64,000 bases of DNA from Candidatus Moranbacteria bacterium UBA2282 (GCA_002345745.1 DDWQ01000005.1:1-64000), one strand, 5' to 3'; counted from the first letter of the stretch, positions 43,361-52,880 are shown. Notes: generated by a model not told the origin, from the letters alone. Numbers and translations: made by a program.

Positions 43361-45082
43361 ATGTCAGAAATCGAAAACGAAAAATACAAAGACTTATCAA
43401 GGGAGGATCTCTTGAGAGTCATTGAAAAGTTGGACTCCCGTAAAAAATACGGGCTTATTTGGGATGAGGAAAAGGTAAAAGAGCAGTTTGAGAAAGATGC
43501 TGTGAATGCCTTGCCGATTTTGAAGGAGATTAAGGGCAAAGAAATCGCAACTAGTCCAGATGAGCCAATAAACATTTTGATTGAGGGCGACAACTATCAT
43601 GCTCTTTCTGTTTTGAATTTCACTCATCAAGGTAAAGTTGATGTGATTTATATTGACCCGCCGTATAATACTGGGAATAATGATTTTTCATATAATGACA
43701 ACTATGTTGATCGAGAGGATGCATTTAGGCATAGTAAATGGTTGTCTTTTATGAATAAGAGATTGAAGCTTGCTAAGAATTTACTGAAAGATGACGGCAC
43801 AATTTTTATGAGTATTGATGATAATGAATTTGCACAGCTGAAGCTTTTGTGTGACGAGATTTTTGGTGAAAAAAATTTCATCATTGATGCTATTTGGAAT
43901 TCTAGAAAATCTGTGTCAAGTGATGCAATTGTTTCATTAAATCACAATCATACATTTATATATGCCAAAGATATTGAAGTTGTGAGAGACGCAGTTAGAA
44001 AAAGTAATAAATTCAAACTTCCTGCTCAAGAGGAAAAATTTTCAAATTTCGATAACGATAAAAGAGGCGCATGGACAGCTGACCCATTTGAAGCCGCTGG
44101 AGTACGAAAAAATCTATCCTATGCAATAAAAAATCCAAAAACAAGTGAGATTTATTATCCTACGAAAGGTCGTCATTGGGCAGTGTTGGAAGAAGAGTAT
44201 TTCAGATTATTGAAAGATGATAAAATTGTATTTGGAAAAAATGGTAAAGGAAAGCCATCGCGAAAACGATTTTTGAGTGATGCGATGGAAAAAGGCATGA
44301 CTCCAAAATCAATTTGGGATGATGTAGGCACAACTACAAACGGTACCAAAGAATTAGAATTAATCTTAGGCGAAAAAAAGTTTACCAATCCAAAGCCAGT
44401 TTCTCTTATTAAAAAAATCTTAAGTTTATCGACTGATAAAAATAGTATAGTCTTGGATTTTATGGCAGGATCTGGGACTACTGGGCATGCGGTTTTGGAA
44501 TGTAATAAAGAAGATGGTGGAAGAAGGCAGTTTATCTTATGCACCAATAATGAATTAAATGGAATTGGAACGGTTTTAGCCCAAGAGAATCCAAATGTAA
44601 ATATCGAAAAATTTGGTATTTGTGAGCGAGCAACATTTCCTCGAATAAAAAATATCATACAAGGTTATAAAAATTCAAAAGGTGAGAAAACCGATGGACT
44701 TGGCAGCAATCTAAAATATTTCAAAACTGGTTTTGTAAAAAAGACAATCAATAGGGATGATATGAAAATAAAACTCACACGAGAATGCACGGAAATGCTT
44801 TGCATTCGTGAGGGAGTTTTTGATGAAAAGAAGAAGACTGACGACTATGCGATTTTTGAGCAAAAAGGTCGCATTATGGCAGTCTACTATTCCATCGAAC
44901 GCAAAGGCTTGAAAGAATTGAAAAAAGAACTAGACAAAATGAAAGGCGAAAAAGTTCTATATTGCTTCACGCTGGATCCGCTCGGTTTGGATAAAAGTGA
45001 TTTTACTAGCTGGAAAGATACTCAGCTGGAACCGATTCCGCAAAAAATATTAGAAGTTTACGAAGAAATTTATGAATATTAA
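43361..45082 (+). CDS. mod: Type III restriction-modification methyltransferase (Mod)
   Basis: A 573-aa beta-class adenine-N6 methyltransferase. The catalytic DPPYNTG motif is in VDVIYIDPPYNTG, the SAM-binding motif is VLDFMAGSGTTGHAV, and a target-recognition region lies between them. In Type III systems Mod sets the recognition sequence for both modification and cleavage. The start at 43361 (MSEIENEKYKD) is preferred over 43325, whose 12 extra residues are hydrophobic and atypical. The stop overlaps the res start by 11 bases, which indicates translational coupling. Confidence 0.93.
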   Translation: MSEIENEKYKDLSREDLLRVIEKLDSRKKYGLIWDEEKVKEQFEKDAVNALPILKEIKGKEIATSPDEPINILIEGDNYHALSVLNFTHQGKVDVIYIDPPYNTGNNDFSYNDNYVDREDAFRHSKWLSFMNKRLKLAKNLLKDDGTIFMSIDDNEFAQLKLLCDEIFGEKNFIIDAIWNSRKSVSSDAIVSLNHNHTFIYAKDIEVVRDAVRKSNKFKLPAQEEKFSNFDNDKRGAWTADPFEAAGVRKNLSYAIKNPKTSEIYYPTKGRHWAVLEEEYFRLLKDDKIVFGKNGKGKPSRKRFLSDAMEKGMTPKSIWDDVGTTTNGTKELELILGEKKFTNPKPVSLIKKILSLSTDKNSIVLDFMAGSGTTGHAVLECNKEDGGRRQFILCTNNELNGIGTVLAQENPNVNIEKFGICERATFPRIKNIIQGYKNSKGEKTDGLGSNLKYFKTGFVKKTINRDDMKIKLTRECTEMLCIREGVFDEKKKTDDYAIFEQKGRIMAVYYSIERKGLKELKKELDKMKGEKVLYCFTLDPLGLDKSDFTSWKDTQLEPIPQKILEVYEEIYEY

Positions 45083-47384
45083 TCTCAAAGAATATCAAGA
45101 AAAAGCTGTCGATCAACTCACTGACAAGGTGAAGGGTCTTTTGGAACGCGAAGGAGTTGGTGAGGTATGTGTTTTTCAGGCTCCGACTGGAAGCGGAAAG
45201 ACTGTGATGACTGCCAAATTCATTGAGGGACTTATCCGTGAAATGCCGAAAACAAATCTGTGTTTTGTTTGGGTTAGCATTGGCAAGGGCAATTTGCATT
45301 TGCAAAGCAAGCATAGTCTTGAGCGAATTTTTGGCGGATCGCCAAGAGTTTCTTCAATCGAGGAGGAATTTAATGGTGGACGCGAAAGAATCGTGCGAAA
45401 TGAAGTCGTGGTTGCTAATTGGGAAAAATTGCGAACAAAGGATCGGGAATCTGGCGATTGGAAAAATGTTTTGATGAAAGACGGCGAGAAAATAAATTTC
45501 CGCGAAGTGTTAGCAAAAACCAGAGAACAAAGACAAATCATTTTGATTATCGATGAAAGCCATATTGGAGCAACAGCTGAACGGACTGGAGAGTTGCGAA
45601 AAGAAATCAATGCAGATGTGATTATTGAAATGAGTGCCACGCCAACTATTACGCAAAATGTTTTTGAAATTGTGCGTGTCAATCCGTCCGAAGTGATTGA
45701 TGAGGGAATGATCAAAAAAGAACTGATTATTAATGAGGGAATCAACAAAATTGAAAATGATGAGAAAGACTCGCAAGAAGTTGTTTTGGAAATGGCCTTT
45801 CAGAAAAGATTAGAGCTCAAAAAATTATTTGAAAAAGAGTGCGTGAATGTCAACCCGCTTGTACTTATTCAAATTCCAACGGCCGAAGCTGGCAAAGACA
45901 AGATTGAAGCCGTTCGAGAATTTCTTGGCAAAAGAAATATTGTTGAACGAAAGAATGGCAATGGAAATGGCAAGCTGGCTATCTGGCTCGCCGATCAAAA
46001 ATCAGAACAACTTGATTGGATTTCGGAGCCTGACAATGAAATTGAATTTTTAGTTTTTAAACAAGCGATTGATACTGGCTGGGATTGTCCGCGCGCTCAC
46101 ATTCTCGTGAAATTTCGAGAATCACACAGTGAAACTTTTGAAATTCAAACTGTTGGACGAATTTTGCGTATGCCTGAACAAAAGCACTATGAAAGTGAAG
46201 ATTTGAATCGTGGATATATTTATACAAATGTCCAAAGTATTTTGGTGAAAAAAGAGGAATATAATCCAAATATCATCAAGCACCTCAAGGGTAAAAGAAT
46301 TGAGAGTTATGTTCCAGTGAAAGTCACTTCATACTTCAAACAGCGTGTTGATTATGGCGATATAACTTCCAGCTTCACGCCGACATTTGAAAAAGTCGCC
46401 AATGAATATTTTGGCCTTGAAGGTGATCATGCCCTTTTTGCGGAGTGTCTTGCACTTGTTGAAAAGAAAGGTATATCTGTTGATGTGAAACATTATGAGC
46501 AAGAAATTATTGCAGACACGAAATTAGATATGAAATCGTTTGATGAATTGCAAGGAAAAATTACACCGGAAACAATTAAACGATTGACTATCGCTGGCAA
46601 TGATTTGGATAATATGTTCAAGCAGGTCATCAAAAGTAATTTGGGATCATTCCGAGGCGTGAAGCGTTCTGTTTCCCCGATAAAAACAGCTATCTATTGT
46701 TGGTTTAAAAAATATTTAGGTTCTGATAGTTGGAATGAGCCAAGCTTTTTGACTCAAAAAATATTTTTGCACAATGGTAACAAAGCAGTTTTTGAAAAAA
46801 TATTAGCACAGGCTATTGAGGTATACCGAGAAGTGAAAGAAGATGAAGTTCGTGAGAAGGTCAAAGAAAGTGAAAAATATTATGATTTTGAATTGCCAAA
46901 AGAATTATTTTTCAATGATCACACGGATGAACTAGTTGAAGTGAAGAATTACGCCTACGATAATTGCTATCTTGGCAAAGACCGCTCCGAGCCAGAAAAG
47001 CATTTTGAAAAATTTCTTGATACTAATGCAGACAAGATTTTGTGGTGGTGGAAGAATGGAGAAAATAGACAGGACTATTTTGGTGTGCGGTATGAATACA
47101 AGGGAGAAATTTTCACCTTCTATCCTGATTATCTTATCCAATTTAATGCTGGCAATCTAGGAATTCTGGAAGTTAAAGACTCGGGCGATCGCGATGGCAG
47201 TGGAAAAACCAAAGCCAAAGCGGAAGCCCTGCAAAAACATCTTGCAAGTCAAAAAAATGATAAACTTTTCGGCGGTGTTGTCATCGAAAGAAATGGCGAT
47301 TGGTTGATTAATTCCAATAATGTTTATACTTGGGATAAATGTGAGAATGGAAATTGGAGTGAGTGGAAAAATTTAGATTTGTAA
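45072..47384 (+). CDS. res: Type III restriction enzyme helicase/endonuclease subunit (Res)
   Basis: A 770-aa SF2 helicase-nuclease. The Q-motif/Walker A region is VFQAPTGSGKTVMTAKFIEG, Walker B is LIIDESHIGA, the SAT motif is MSATPT, and helicase motif VI is QTVGRILRMPE. The C-terminal PD-(D/E)XK nuclease shows FYPDYLIQF ... GILEVKDS. With Mod it forms the ATP-dependent cleavage complex. All motifs appear intact, so the system is probably active. Confidence 0.93.
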   Translation: MNINLKEYQEKAVDQLTDKVKGLLEREGVGEVCVFQAPTGSGKTVMTAKFIEGLIREMPKTNLCFVWVSIGKGNLHLQSKHSLERIFGGSPRVSSIEEEFNGGRERIVRNEVVVANWEKLRTKDRESGDWKNVLMKDGEKINFREVLAKTREQRQIILIIDESHIGATAERTGELRKEINADVIIEMSATPTITQNVFEIVRVNPSEVIDEGMIKKELIINEGINKIENDEKDSQEVVLEMAFQKRLELKKLFEKECVNVNPLVLIQIPTAEAGKDKIEAVREFLGKRNIVERKNGNGNGKLAIWLADQKSEQLDWISEPDNEIEFLVFKQAIDTGWDCPRAHILVKFRESHSETFEIQTVGRILRMPEQKHYESEDLNRGYIYTNVQSILVKKEEYNPNIIKHLKGKRIESYVPVKVTSYFKQRVDYGDITSSFTPTFEKVANEYFGLEGDHALFAECLALVEKKGISVDVKHYEQEIIADTKLDMKSFDELQGKITPETIKRLTIAGNDLDNMFKQVIKSNLGSFRGVKRSVSPIKTAIYCWFKKYLGSDSWNEPSFLTQKIFLHNGNKAVFEKILAQAIEVYREVKEDEVREKVKESEKYYDFELPKELFFNDHTDELVEVKNYAYDNCYLGKDRSEPEKHFEKFLDTNADKILWWWKNGENRQDYFGVRYEYKGEIFTFYPDYLIQFNAGNLGILEVKDSGDRDGSGKTKAKAEALQKHLASQKNDKLFGGVVIERNGDWLINSNNVYTWDKCENGNWSEWKNLDL

Positions 47385-47390
47385 AAAATT

Positions 47391-47690
47391 ATGCAAACTG
47401 AAACAAAAGAGGAAATTTTAGAAAGGCGAAAAGAGCTTGAAAGCGAGATTTTGGAAATGCTTGAAGAAACCGAAAGTGATTTTGAATTACAAGATGTCAA
47501 AGATGCGATTTTCAACGAAGAAGAGCAGGATGATTTTATGCATGTTGTCGCTATGTTTGACCGTGGCGGTGATGCCTCAGAATTGAGTAATGCCTTGGAG
47601 ATTGTGACTGACGCTTGGAATTATTTTCCGCATAAAGTTCTGGGTGGAATTTCTCCCGCTGAACAAAAGCTGAAGTATGAGAAAAAATAA
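47391..47690 (+). CDS. Acidic hypothetical protein at the end of the Type III R-M operon
   Basis: A 99-aa acidic protein starting 6 bases after res, so it is very likely in the same operon. The N-terminal half is coiled-coil-like (EILERRKELESEILEMLEE). The second half carries DAWNYFPHKVLGGISPAEQ, a pattern that recurs in unannotated small proteins. It could be a DNA-mimic or regulator of the R-M system because of its acidity, but that is only inference. The gap that follows (47691-47961) holds a possible 26-codon remnant (about 47758-47838) and the rpsP promoter (TTGACA at 47896). Confidence 0.6.
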   Translation: MQTETKEEILERRKELESEILEMLEETESDFELQDVKDAIFNEEEQDDFMHVVAMFDRGGDASELSNALEIVTDAWNYFPHKVLGGISPAEQKLKYEKK

Positions 47691-47961
47691 AGCATATTTT
47701 AAATAAGCTAATTAAATTAATTCAAAACTATGCCAAAAAAATAAGCAAAAAAGTAGCCGTGACTAAAGAGCTTTCACAAAGCGAGTTGCAAAAACTGGCG
47801 CATGCGGGGACGAAGGAGGCGTGTGAAAATATTGGATAATTTGGCTAAAACAAGCATAAAAATAGATTGAATGTCATTTTTGACTACTCGTGCAATTGAC
47901 AACCTTAATATGATAGTATAAACTAGATAAGTAACTAAAATAAGTTTTAAATAGTGGAATT

Positions 47962-48492
47962 ATGTTAACTATAAGATTTGCAAGAGTTGGTAAGAGAAAT
48001 AAGGCTCAATTTAAAATAATGCTACAAGAGCACACAGTTGCTCCAGGTGGTCGCCATATTGAGATTTTGGGTAGTTATAACCCACATTCAAAAGAAGCTA
48101 ATTTAAAGGACGACAGAATTAAATATTGGGTTTCTCAAGGAGCTCAACCATCAAATACCGTTCACAATTTATTGGTGAGAAAAGGTGTTATTGAGGGAGC
48201 AAAGAGAAAAGTTAAAGTTCCTGCCCGCAATGCTTCGCCTTCAGAAAGCACTGGGGAAAATTCAGGTCAAGTAGAAACTTTAAAAGAAAGTACTAACTCA
48301 GAGAAGCATAGCGAGGCAGGCGGGCCTGCTAAGAAAGTGGAAGAAAAAGTTGAAGAAGTGAAGGCAGTAGAGGGAGAAAAGACAGAAGAAGTGAAGACAG
48401 AAGAGAAAGTCGCAGTGGAAACTGCTCCAGTAGTTGAAACACCAGCAAAAACAGTAGAAGTCGCTCCAGTTGAGGAAGTTAAGGCAGTTTAA
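47962..48492 (+). CDS. rpsP: 30S ribosomal protein S16 with long acidic C-terminal extension
   Basis: Residues 1-90 are a normal bS16 (MLTIRFARVGKRNKAQFKI, HIEILGSYNPHSKE, VSQGAQPSNTVHNLL). The remaining 86 residues, about half of the 176-aa protein, are a low-complexity tail rich in Glu, Val, Lys and Ala (VEEKVEEVKAVEGEKTEEVK). The first part of the tail (about 92-128) has a different composition (NASPSESTGENSGQ) and GC-richer DNA, as if acquired by repeat insertion. S16 normally ends at 80-100 aa. Confidence 0.94.
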   Translation: MLTIRFARVGKRNKAQFKIMLQEHTVAPGGRHIEILGSYNPHSKEANLKDDRIKYWVSQGAQPSNTVHNLLVRKGVIEGAKRKVKVPARNASPSESTGENSGQVETLKESTNSEKHSEAGGPAKKVEEKVEEVKAVEGEKTEEVKTEEKVAVETAPVVETPAKTVEVAPVEEVKAV

Positions 48493-48516
48493 TTTTCAAT
48501 ATAGAAAAATAGAATA

Positions 48517-48603
48517 TCCGTAGACAGCAGGCAATTTTGTATAAGCCCTGCCGAGGAGCAAAGAGTTTGCTTTCTGAGTCTGCGGTAAAACGCAGATTTT
48601 TAA
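48517..48603 (+). ncRNA. Ribosomal protein L10 leader with attenuator
   Basis: The leader matches the conserved L10-(L12)4 binding RNA: CCGTAGAC ... AGCAGG, then CCCTGCCGAGGA, closed by GTCTGCGG (48578-48585). TCTGCG (48579-48584) can instead pair with CGCAGA (48591-48596), a terminator-like hairpin followed by T residues. L10 excess would therefore switch the transcript to termination. It is placed 75 bases before rplJ. Confidence 0.85.
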
Positions 48604-48616
48604 TATACTAATACTC

Positions 48617-48676
48617 GCGAATGTTAGAGCAAATGTATTCGAATAAATTTGCTTTATAATTAGCGACAATTTGCAT
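48617..48676 (+). promoter_or_regulatory. Leader module shared with secE
   Basis: GCGAATGT (48617-48624), ATTCGAATA (48637-48645) and TAATTAGCGACAATT (48657-48671) then GCAT, in the same order and nearly the same spacing as at 8095-8152. It ends at the rplJ start codon. Confidence 0.5.
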
Positions 48677-48677
48677 T

Positions 48678-49193
48678 ATGCAAACTAAAGAGCAAAAAGA
48701 AGTAATTATAAAAGAGCTAACGGAGAAACTAAAAAATTCTAAAGCCGTAGTTTTTTCTGATTACAAAGGTTTGAACGTGAAGGATATGACTATACTTCGT
48801 CGAGACTTGCGAGAAGCTGGAGTTGATTTGAAAGTTTTGAAAAAAACATTGATGAATGTTGCATTGAAAAATGCCGGCATTGAAATGGATGCTAAGAAGC
48901 TAGAAGGACAAGTCGCCATCGCAATTTCCAGTCGAGATGAAGTGGCAGCAGCAAAGATCATTGCCAAATTGGCAAAGTTTAATGAAAATTTGAAAATTGT
49001 CGGAGGAATTCTAGGGACAAAAGAATTGTCTATGGCAGAAGTTAATGCTTTAGCGAAACTTCCAAGCAAGGAAGAATTGTTATCCAAATTAGTTGGAACT
49101 CTCAACGCTCCTGTTTCAGGATTTGTAAATGTTTTGGCTGGCAATGTACGCGGATTGGTAACAGTTTTGCAAGCTATTTCAGAAAAGAAATAA
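48678..49193 (+). CDS. rplJ: 50S ribosomal protein L10
   Basis: A 171-aa protein anchoring L7/L12 dimers to the ribosome. N-terminal rRNA-binding part with VFSDYKGLNVKDMTILRRDLRE, then LKKTLMNVALK, and a C-terminal helix (from about residue 135) for L12 binding. rplL follows after 92 bases. The pair is separated from rplK-rplA by about 38 kb. Confidence 0.96.
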   Translation: MQTKEQKEVIIKELTEKLKNSKAVVFSDYKGLNVKDMTILRRDLREAGVDLKVLKKTLMNVALKNAGIEMDAKKLEGQVAIAISSRDEVAAAKIIAKLAKFNENLKIVGGILGTKELSMAEVNALAKLPSKEELLSKLVGTLNAPVSGFVNVLAGNVRGLVTVLQAISEKK

Positions 49194-49285
49194 TAAATTT
49201 AGTTAAGTAATTTTTTAAATAATAATTTAGGTTATAGTCGGTAGCTTATTAATAGACTACAAACTACAAACCACAAACTAATCAA

Positions 49286-49690
49286 ATGACTGAAGAAAAA
49301 AAAGAAGGAGTTGTCGTGCCAGAAAAATTCCAAAAGCTTGTTTCTGAAATTGAAACAATGAGTGTTTTGGATCTAAGTGAGTTGGTGAAAGTGTTGGAAG
49401 AAAAATTTGGCGTTAGCGCTGCTGCTCCAATGATGATGGGTGTTGCTCCTACTGAGGAAGCTGCTGCTGTAGAAGAAAAATCTGAGTTTGATGTTGAAGT
49501 TACTGCTGCTGGTGCTTCAAAAATCAATGTAATTAAGGCTGTTCGTGAAATTACTGGTCTTGGACTCAAGGAAGCAAAAGACTTGGTTGATGCTGCTCCA
49601 AAAGTAATTAAAGAAAAAGTAGCTAAGGCTGAGGCTGAAGTTATGCTAAAGAAATTACAAGAAGCTGGCGCAACTGCAGAATTGAAATAA
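49286..49690 (+). CDS. rplL: 50S ribosomal protein L7/L12
   Basis: A 134-aa stalk protein: N-terminal dimerisation helices with [20 protein letters not shown], an Ala/Val-rich hinge, and the C-terminal factor-binding domain with [35 protein letters not shown] short N-terminal extension ([17 protein letters not shown]) is slightly longer than usual. A strong terminator follows. Confidence 0.97.
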   Translation: MTEEKKEGVVVPEKFQKLVSEIETMSVLDLSELVKVLEEKFGVSAAAPMMMGVAPTEEAAAVEEKSEFDVEVTAAGASKINVIKAVREITGLGLKEAKDLVDAAPKVIKEKVAKAEAEVMLKKLQEAGATAELK

Positions 49691-49725
49691 TAGACGCAGG
49701 CTGCAAAAATCGGCTATATTTTAAA

Positions 49726-49767
49726 AGATGACCCCCATATTTAATCGGGAGTCATCTTTTTTTATTT
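49726..49767 (+). terminator. Terminator after rplL
   Basis: AGATGAC/GTCATCT arms (49726-49732 and 49751-49757), with CCC/GGG pairs inside, followed by a run of T. Confidence 0.9.
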
Positions 49768-49772
49768 TTCTA

Positions 49773-49801
49773 TTGACGTCTAAATAAAAAGGGAGTATTC
49801 T
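49773..49801 (+). promoter_or_regulatory. Promoter of the SulP gene
   Basis: TTGACG (49773-49778), 17-base spacer, TATTCT (49796-49801). The remaining leader to 49994 holds a GTGAG/CTCAC hairpin near 49808-49839 and no gene. Confidence 0.6.
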
Positions 49802-49994
49802 GAATTGGTGAGCATTAAACCTATTATGTAATAACTCACTGCTGCAATTTCCACATTTTGGTCAGATTCTCCAAAAATTATGCCACAAAATCTAAAAATT
49901 TCATTACACAACTTATTACGCAACAGGTCTATTTTTAAAAAATAATAAATTTTAATTTTCTAAGACTTTGGTAAAGCCAGAGCTTTTGTTTTTT

Positions 49995-51764
49995 ATGCAA
50001 GTAAATATAGAAAAAGTGAAAAAAATTCAATGGAGTAAAATTCTTCCTTTTATTGGTGATACTAAGACATATAATGTTTCTAAGTTTAAGGCGGATATCA
50101 TGGCTGGTTTAACCGTGGCAGTAATAGAACTTCCTCAATCCATGGCTTATGCTATTATTGCTGGCGTGAACCCTAAATATGGATTATACGCCGCAATTTT
50201 CCCAGCTATCGTAGCAGCTCTTCTGGGTTCATCACGTTTTTTAGCCTCTGGTCCAACTAATGCTATTTCGATGGTAGTTTCTTCTTCGATGGCTTCGGCT
50301 GTTATTGCGGGAACTTTAGTGAGTACCTTACCTGAAGAACAGAAGATCGCCATTTTGTTTTTGTTGTCCTTTATGGTGGGGGCTATTCAGTTGCTGATGG
50401 GAGTTTTAAGATTTGGGAATTTCATCAATTTTGTTTCACATTCAGTGGTAGTAGGATTTACTACGGGAGCCGGAATTTTGATTGCTACCAATCAGTTGAA
50501 GAATTTAATCGGGGTTAAAATTAGTGGTCATCCGAATTTCGTAGAAGGTATAATGCATGTACTTAAAAAACTTCCGGACACCAATTGGTATGCGCTGGCT
50601 CTAGGCGTCTTCACTATGGTGTTCATTCTTTTTTCTCGAAAAGTGTCGAAAAAAATTCCTGGACCATTATTGGCGATGGTTATCTCAGCAATGTTTGTTT
50701 TTATTTTTGATTTGGGATCAAATGGAGTAGAAACTATTGCTAAAATTCCTCAATCTTTACCGCCTCTTTCTTCCTTTCCGCTAGATATGGCGAGTTTTAA
50801 AGCGATGTTTCCTTCGGCCTTAGCTATTGCTATTTTGGGAATTGTGGAGGCTCTTTCGATTGTTAAATCGATTGCTAGTAAGAGCGGTGACAAAGTTAAT
50901 GGTAATCAAGAGTTTGTCGCTCAGGGGCTAGCTAATATGACAGCAGGTTTAACTTCTGGTATCCCTGGCTCAGGCTCTTTTACCCGTAGTGCGGTTAATT
51001 TTATGTCAGGAGCCCAAACTAGATTTTCCGTGGTTTTTTCTTGTCTATTTATTCTTCTTGTATTGTTAGTAGCAGCTCCATTAGCTAGATTTATCCCTAC
51101 AGCTAGTTTGGCAGGAATTTTAATGATCATTGCTTATTCATTAATTAATAAACATGCTTTCGTGCTATCCTTCAAAGCAACCCATAGTGACAGAGCTGTG
51201 TTACTCGTGACAATGCTTGCTGCGTTATTCTTGGAACTAGAGCAGGCTGTGTATATTGGAGTTATTTTGTCTATTTTGTTATTTGTTAGAAAAATTTCTG
51301 TTCCGCAAATTTTTCAGGTATCCCCTGACCAGATGACGCACAAGCTTGTTTCGATGGAAAAATCTCTGGTTTGTTGTCCACAAATTTCTATTTTTCAAGT
51401 TGAAGGATCTTTGTTTTTTGGGGCGATTGCCGAACTGGAAGATAAATTTTCTACTTATATCAAAAATGGTAGCAAGATTGTGATTGTGCGTTTGGCGCAT
51501 GTGCAATTAGTAGATGCTACGGGCATTCACGCGTTGGAATCTTTTTTGCGGGAGTGTGATGAAAAAAATATTACGATGATGTTTACCAATGTCAGACCAG
51601 CTGTGATGAGAGTTTTTGCGCGATCTGGCATGTTAGATAAAGTAGGTAAAGAAAATTTCTTTGAACATACGAAGCAGGCTATTGAGGCGGCAGTAAAAAA
51701 AGTGAATCAAATGAATAAATGCAAGGATTGTACTATCCGTTGTTTTGAAGAATGCGGGAAATAA
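49995..51764 (+). CDS. SulP-family anion transporter with STAS domain
   Basis: A 589-aa inner-membrane transporter for sulfate, bicarbonate or a related anion. The SulP signature is around residues 30-70 (DIMAGLTVAVIELPQSMAYA, NPKYGLYAAIFP), about 10-12 membrane spans follow, with GIPGSGSFTRSAVNFMSGA in the middle and a C-terminal STAS domain (about 440-560, VQLVDATGIHALE). The tail ends in CKDCTIRCFEEC, four cysteines that could bind metal. The start at 49995 (MQVNIEK) is preferred to 49968 because it removes an atypical hydrophobic run. The substrate cannot be deduced. Confidence 0.9.
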   Translation: MQVNIEKVKKIQWSKILPFIGDTKTYNVSKFKADIMAGLTVAVIELPQSMAYAIIAGVNPKYGLYAAIFPAIVAALLGSSRFLASGPTNAISMVVSSSMASAVIAGTLVSTLPEEQKIAILFLLSFMVGAIQLLMGVLRFGNFINFVSHSVVVGFTTGAGILIATNQLKNLIGVKISGHPNFVEGIMHVLKKLPDTNWYALALGVFTMVFILFSRKVSKKIPGPLLAMVISAMFVFIFDLGSNGVETIAKIPQSLPPLSSFPLDMASFKAMFPSALAIAILGIVEALSIVKSIASKSGDKVNGNQEFVAQGLANMTAGLTSGIPGSGSFTRSAVNFMSGAQTRFSVVFSCLFILLVLLVAAPLARFIPTASLAGILMIIAYSLINKHAFVLSFKATHSDRAVLLVTMLAALFLELEQAVYIGVILSILLFVRKISVPQIFQVSPDQMTHKLVSMEKSLVCCPQISIFQVEGSLFFGAIAELEDKFSTYIKNGSKIVIVRLAHVQLVDATGIHALESFLRECDEKNITMMFTNVRPAVMRVFARSGMLDKVGKENFFEHTKQAIEAAVKKVNQMNKCKDCTIRCFEECGK

Positions 51765-51793
51765 CCAAAACCTTGCTATTGAAGTCTCGTCTC

Positions 51794-52828
51794 TTACAAC
51801 AAATGATAAATTAATTTTATAATTGGAAACATTAGATAGTCAGTGAGACCTGTTTTGTAGCGGGTTTGATCATAGATAGTTGCGTTTTTTTGCCATTGTA
51901 GGATAATTTCTTTTAATTCCGAGACAATATTTTGCTGTTTAAAGAAGATACCTGATTCAGCATTAAAACGAAAAGAAAGAAAATCAATATTTTGCGAACC
52001 GACCAATCCTTCGCGGTCATCAATTAAAAGAATTTTGGCATGGTTCATTTCTCGACTGAGATAAAATTTCACACCTAGCACAGATAGTTTATGGGCATAA
52101 TAGTGGTTCATACGATCCATAAAAAGCGAATCAGTTTTCTTTGGTATAATAAGTTCAATTTTCACTCCACGCTTGATGGCCGCATCCAGCAAAGCGACAA
52201 ACCAGCGGGGTGGGGTGAGATAGGGAGTGACAATCTGAATATTTTTTTGAGCAGCGGATATTTTTTGCGTGTAAAGTGATTTCAAAGAAAACATACCAGA
52301 GACTGGCCAATGCTCAAGCACCCAAAATTTTAGTTTACTAACCAGAGCCTTTTTTCGTAGTAATAGAATTTGTTTATTCTTGCCACCTGCCATTTCATAG
52401 GAATAGGCAAAGGAGGACATAATCGGTCGAATGATTCTCCCGCGTAATTTTAGCTGTAAATCATTCCAAGCCGCAAAACGTTTGCCAATATTTACCCCAC
52501 CAACAAAGGCGGTATTTTCATCAACAATTAAAATTTTTCGGTGAATGTGTCGTAACCAGTGGCTAAAAAAAAGAATTTCAATGCCAGCAGAACGCATAGA
52601 TTTAATAGTTTGTGCACTAAGTTCAGAGCTACCAAAAGCATCCAGCACTAAAACCACTCTGACTCCGTGACTGGCTTTCTCAGTTAGCTTGCCAATAAAA
52701 TCATGACTACTGGAAGTGTCCTCCATAAAAATATACATTTCCAGAAAAATGGATTTTTTTGCTTGGTTGATTTCCGCAATCATTGCGTCCCAAGTTTTGG
52801 TTGAAGTTGTATAAATTTTATATCCCAT
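51794..52828 (-). CDS. Phospholipase D-like protein (cardiolipin-synthase type)
   Basis: A 344-aa protein with two HKD motifs: HRKILIVDENTAFVGGVNIG (about residues 90-110) and NHAKILLIDDREGLVGSQNID (about 265-285). The His, Lys and Asp of both are intact. LEMYIFMEDTSS near the N-terminus and VTPYLTPP before the second half are typical of bacterial cardiolipin synthases. It lacks the usual N-terminal transmembrane pair, so a soluble or peripherally bound enzyme is likely. It would join two phosphatidylglycerols, or a related head-group exchange. Confidence 0.85.
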   Translation of the reverse strand: MGYKIYTTSTKTWDAMIAEINQAKKSIFLEMYIFMEDTSSSHDFIGKLTEKASHGVRVVLVLDAFGSSELSAQTIKSMRSAGIEILFFSHWLRHIHRKILIVDENTAFVGGVNIGKRFAAWNDLQLKLRGRIIRPIMSSFAYSYEMAGGKNKQILLLRKKALVSKLKFWVLEHWPVSGMFSLKSLYTQKISAAQKNIQIVTPYLTPPRWFVALLDAAIKRGVKIELIIPKKTDSLFMDRMNHYYAHKLSVLGVKFYLSREMNHAKILLIDDREGLVGSQNIDFLSFRFNAESGIFFKQQNIVSELKEIILQWQKNATIYDQTRYKTGLTDYLMFPIIKLIYHLL

Positions 52829-52880
52829 ATTTATTTTAATTATAGAACATACCGATAGGTTAAAGCAATGAATGAAAAAT

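Noticed and set aside
47758..47838. 26-codon frame starting GTG with TKELSQSELQKLAHAGTKEA
   Set aside because: Too short and without ribosome site or terminator; at most a gene remnant.
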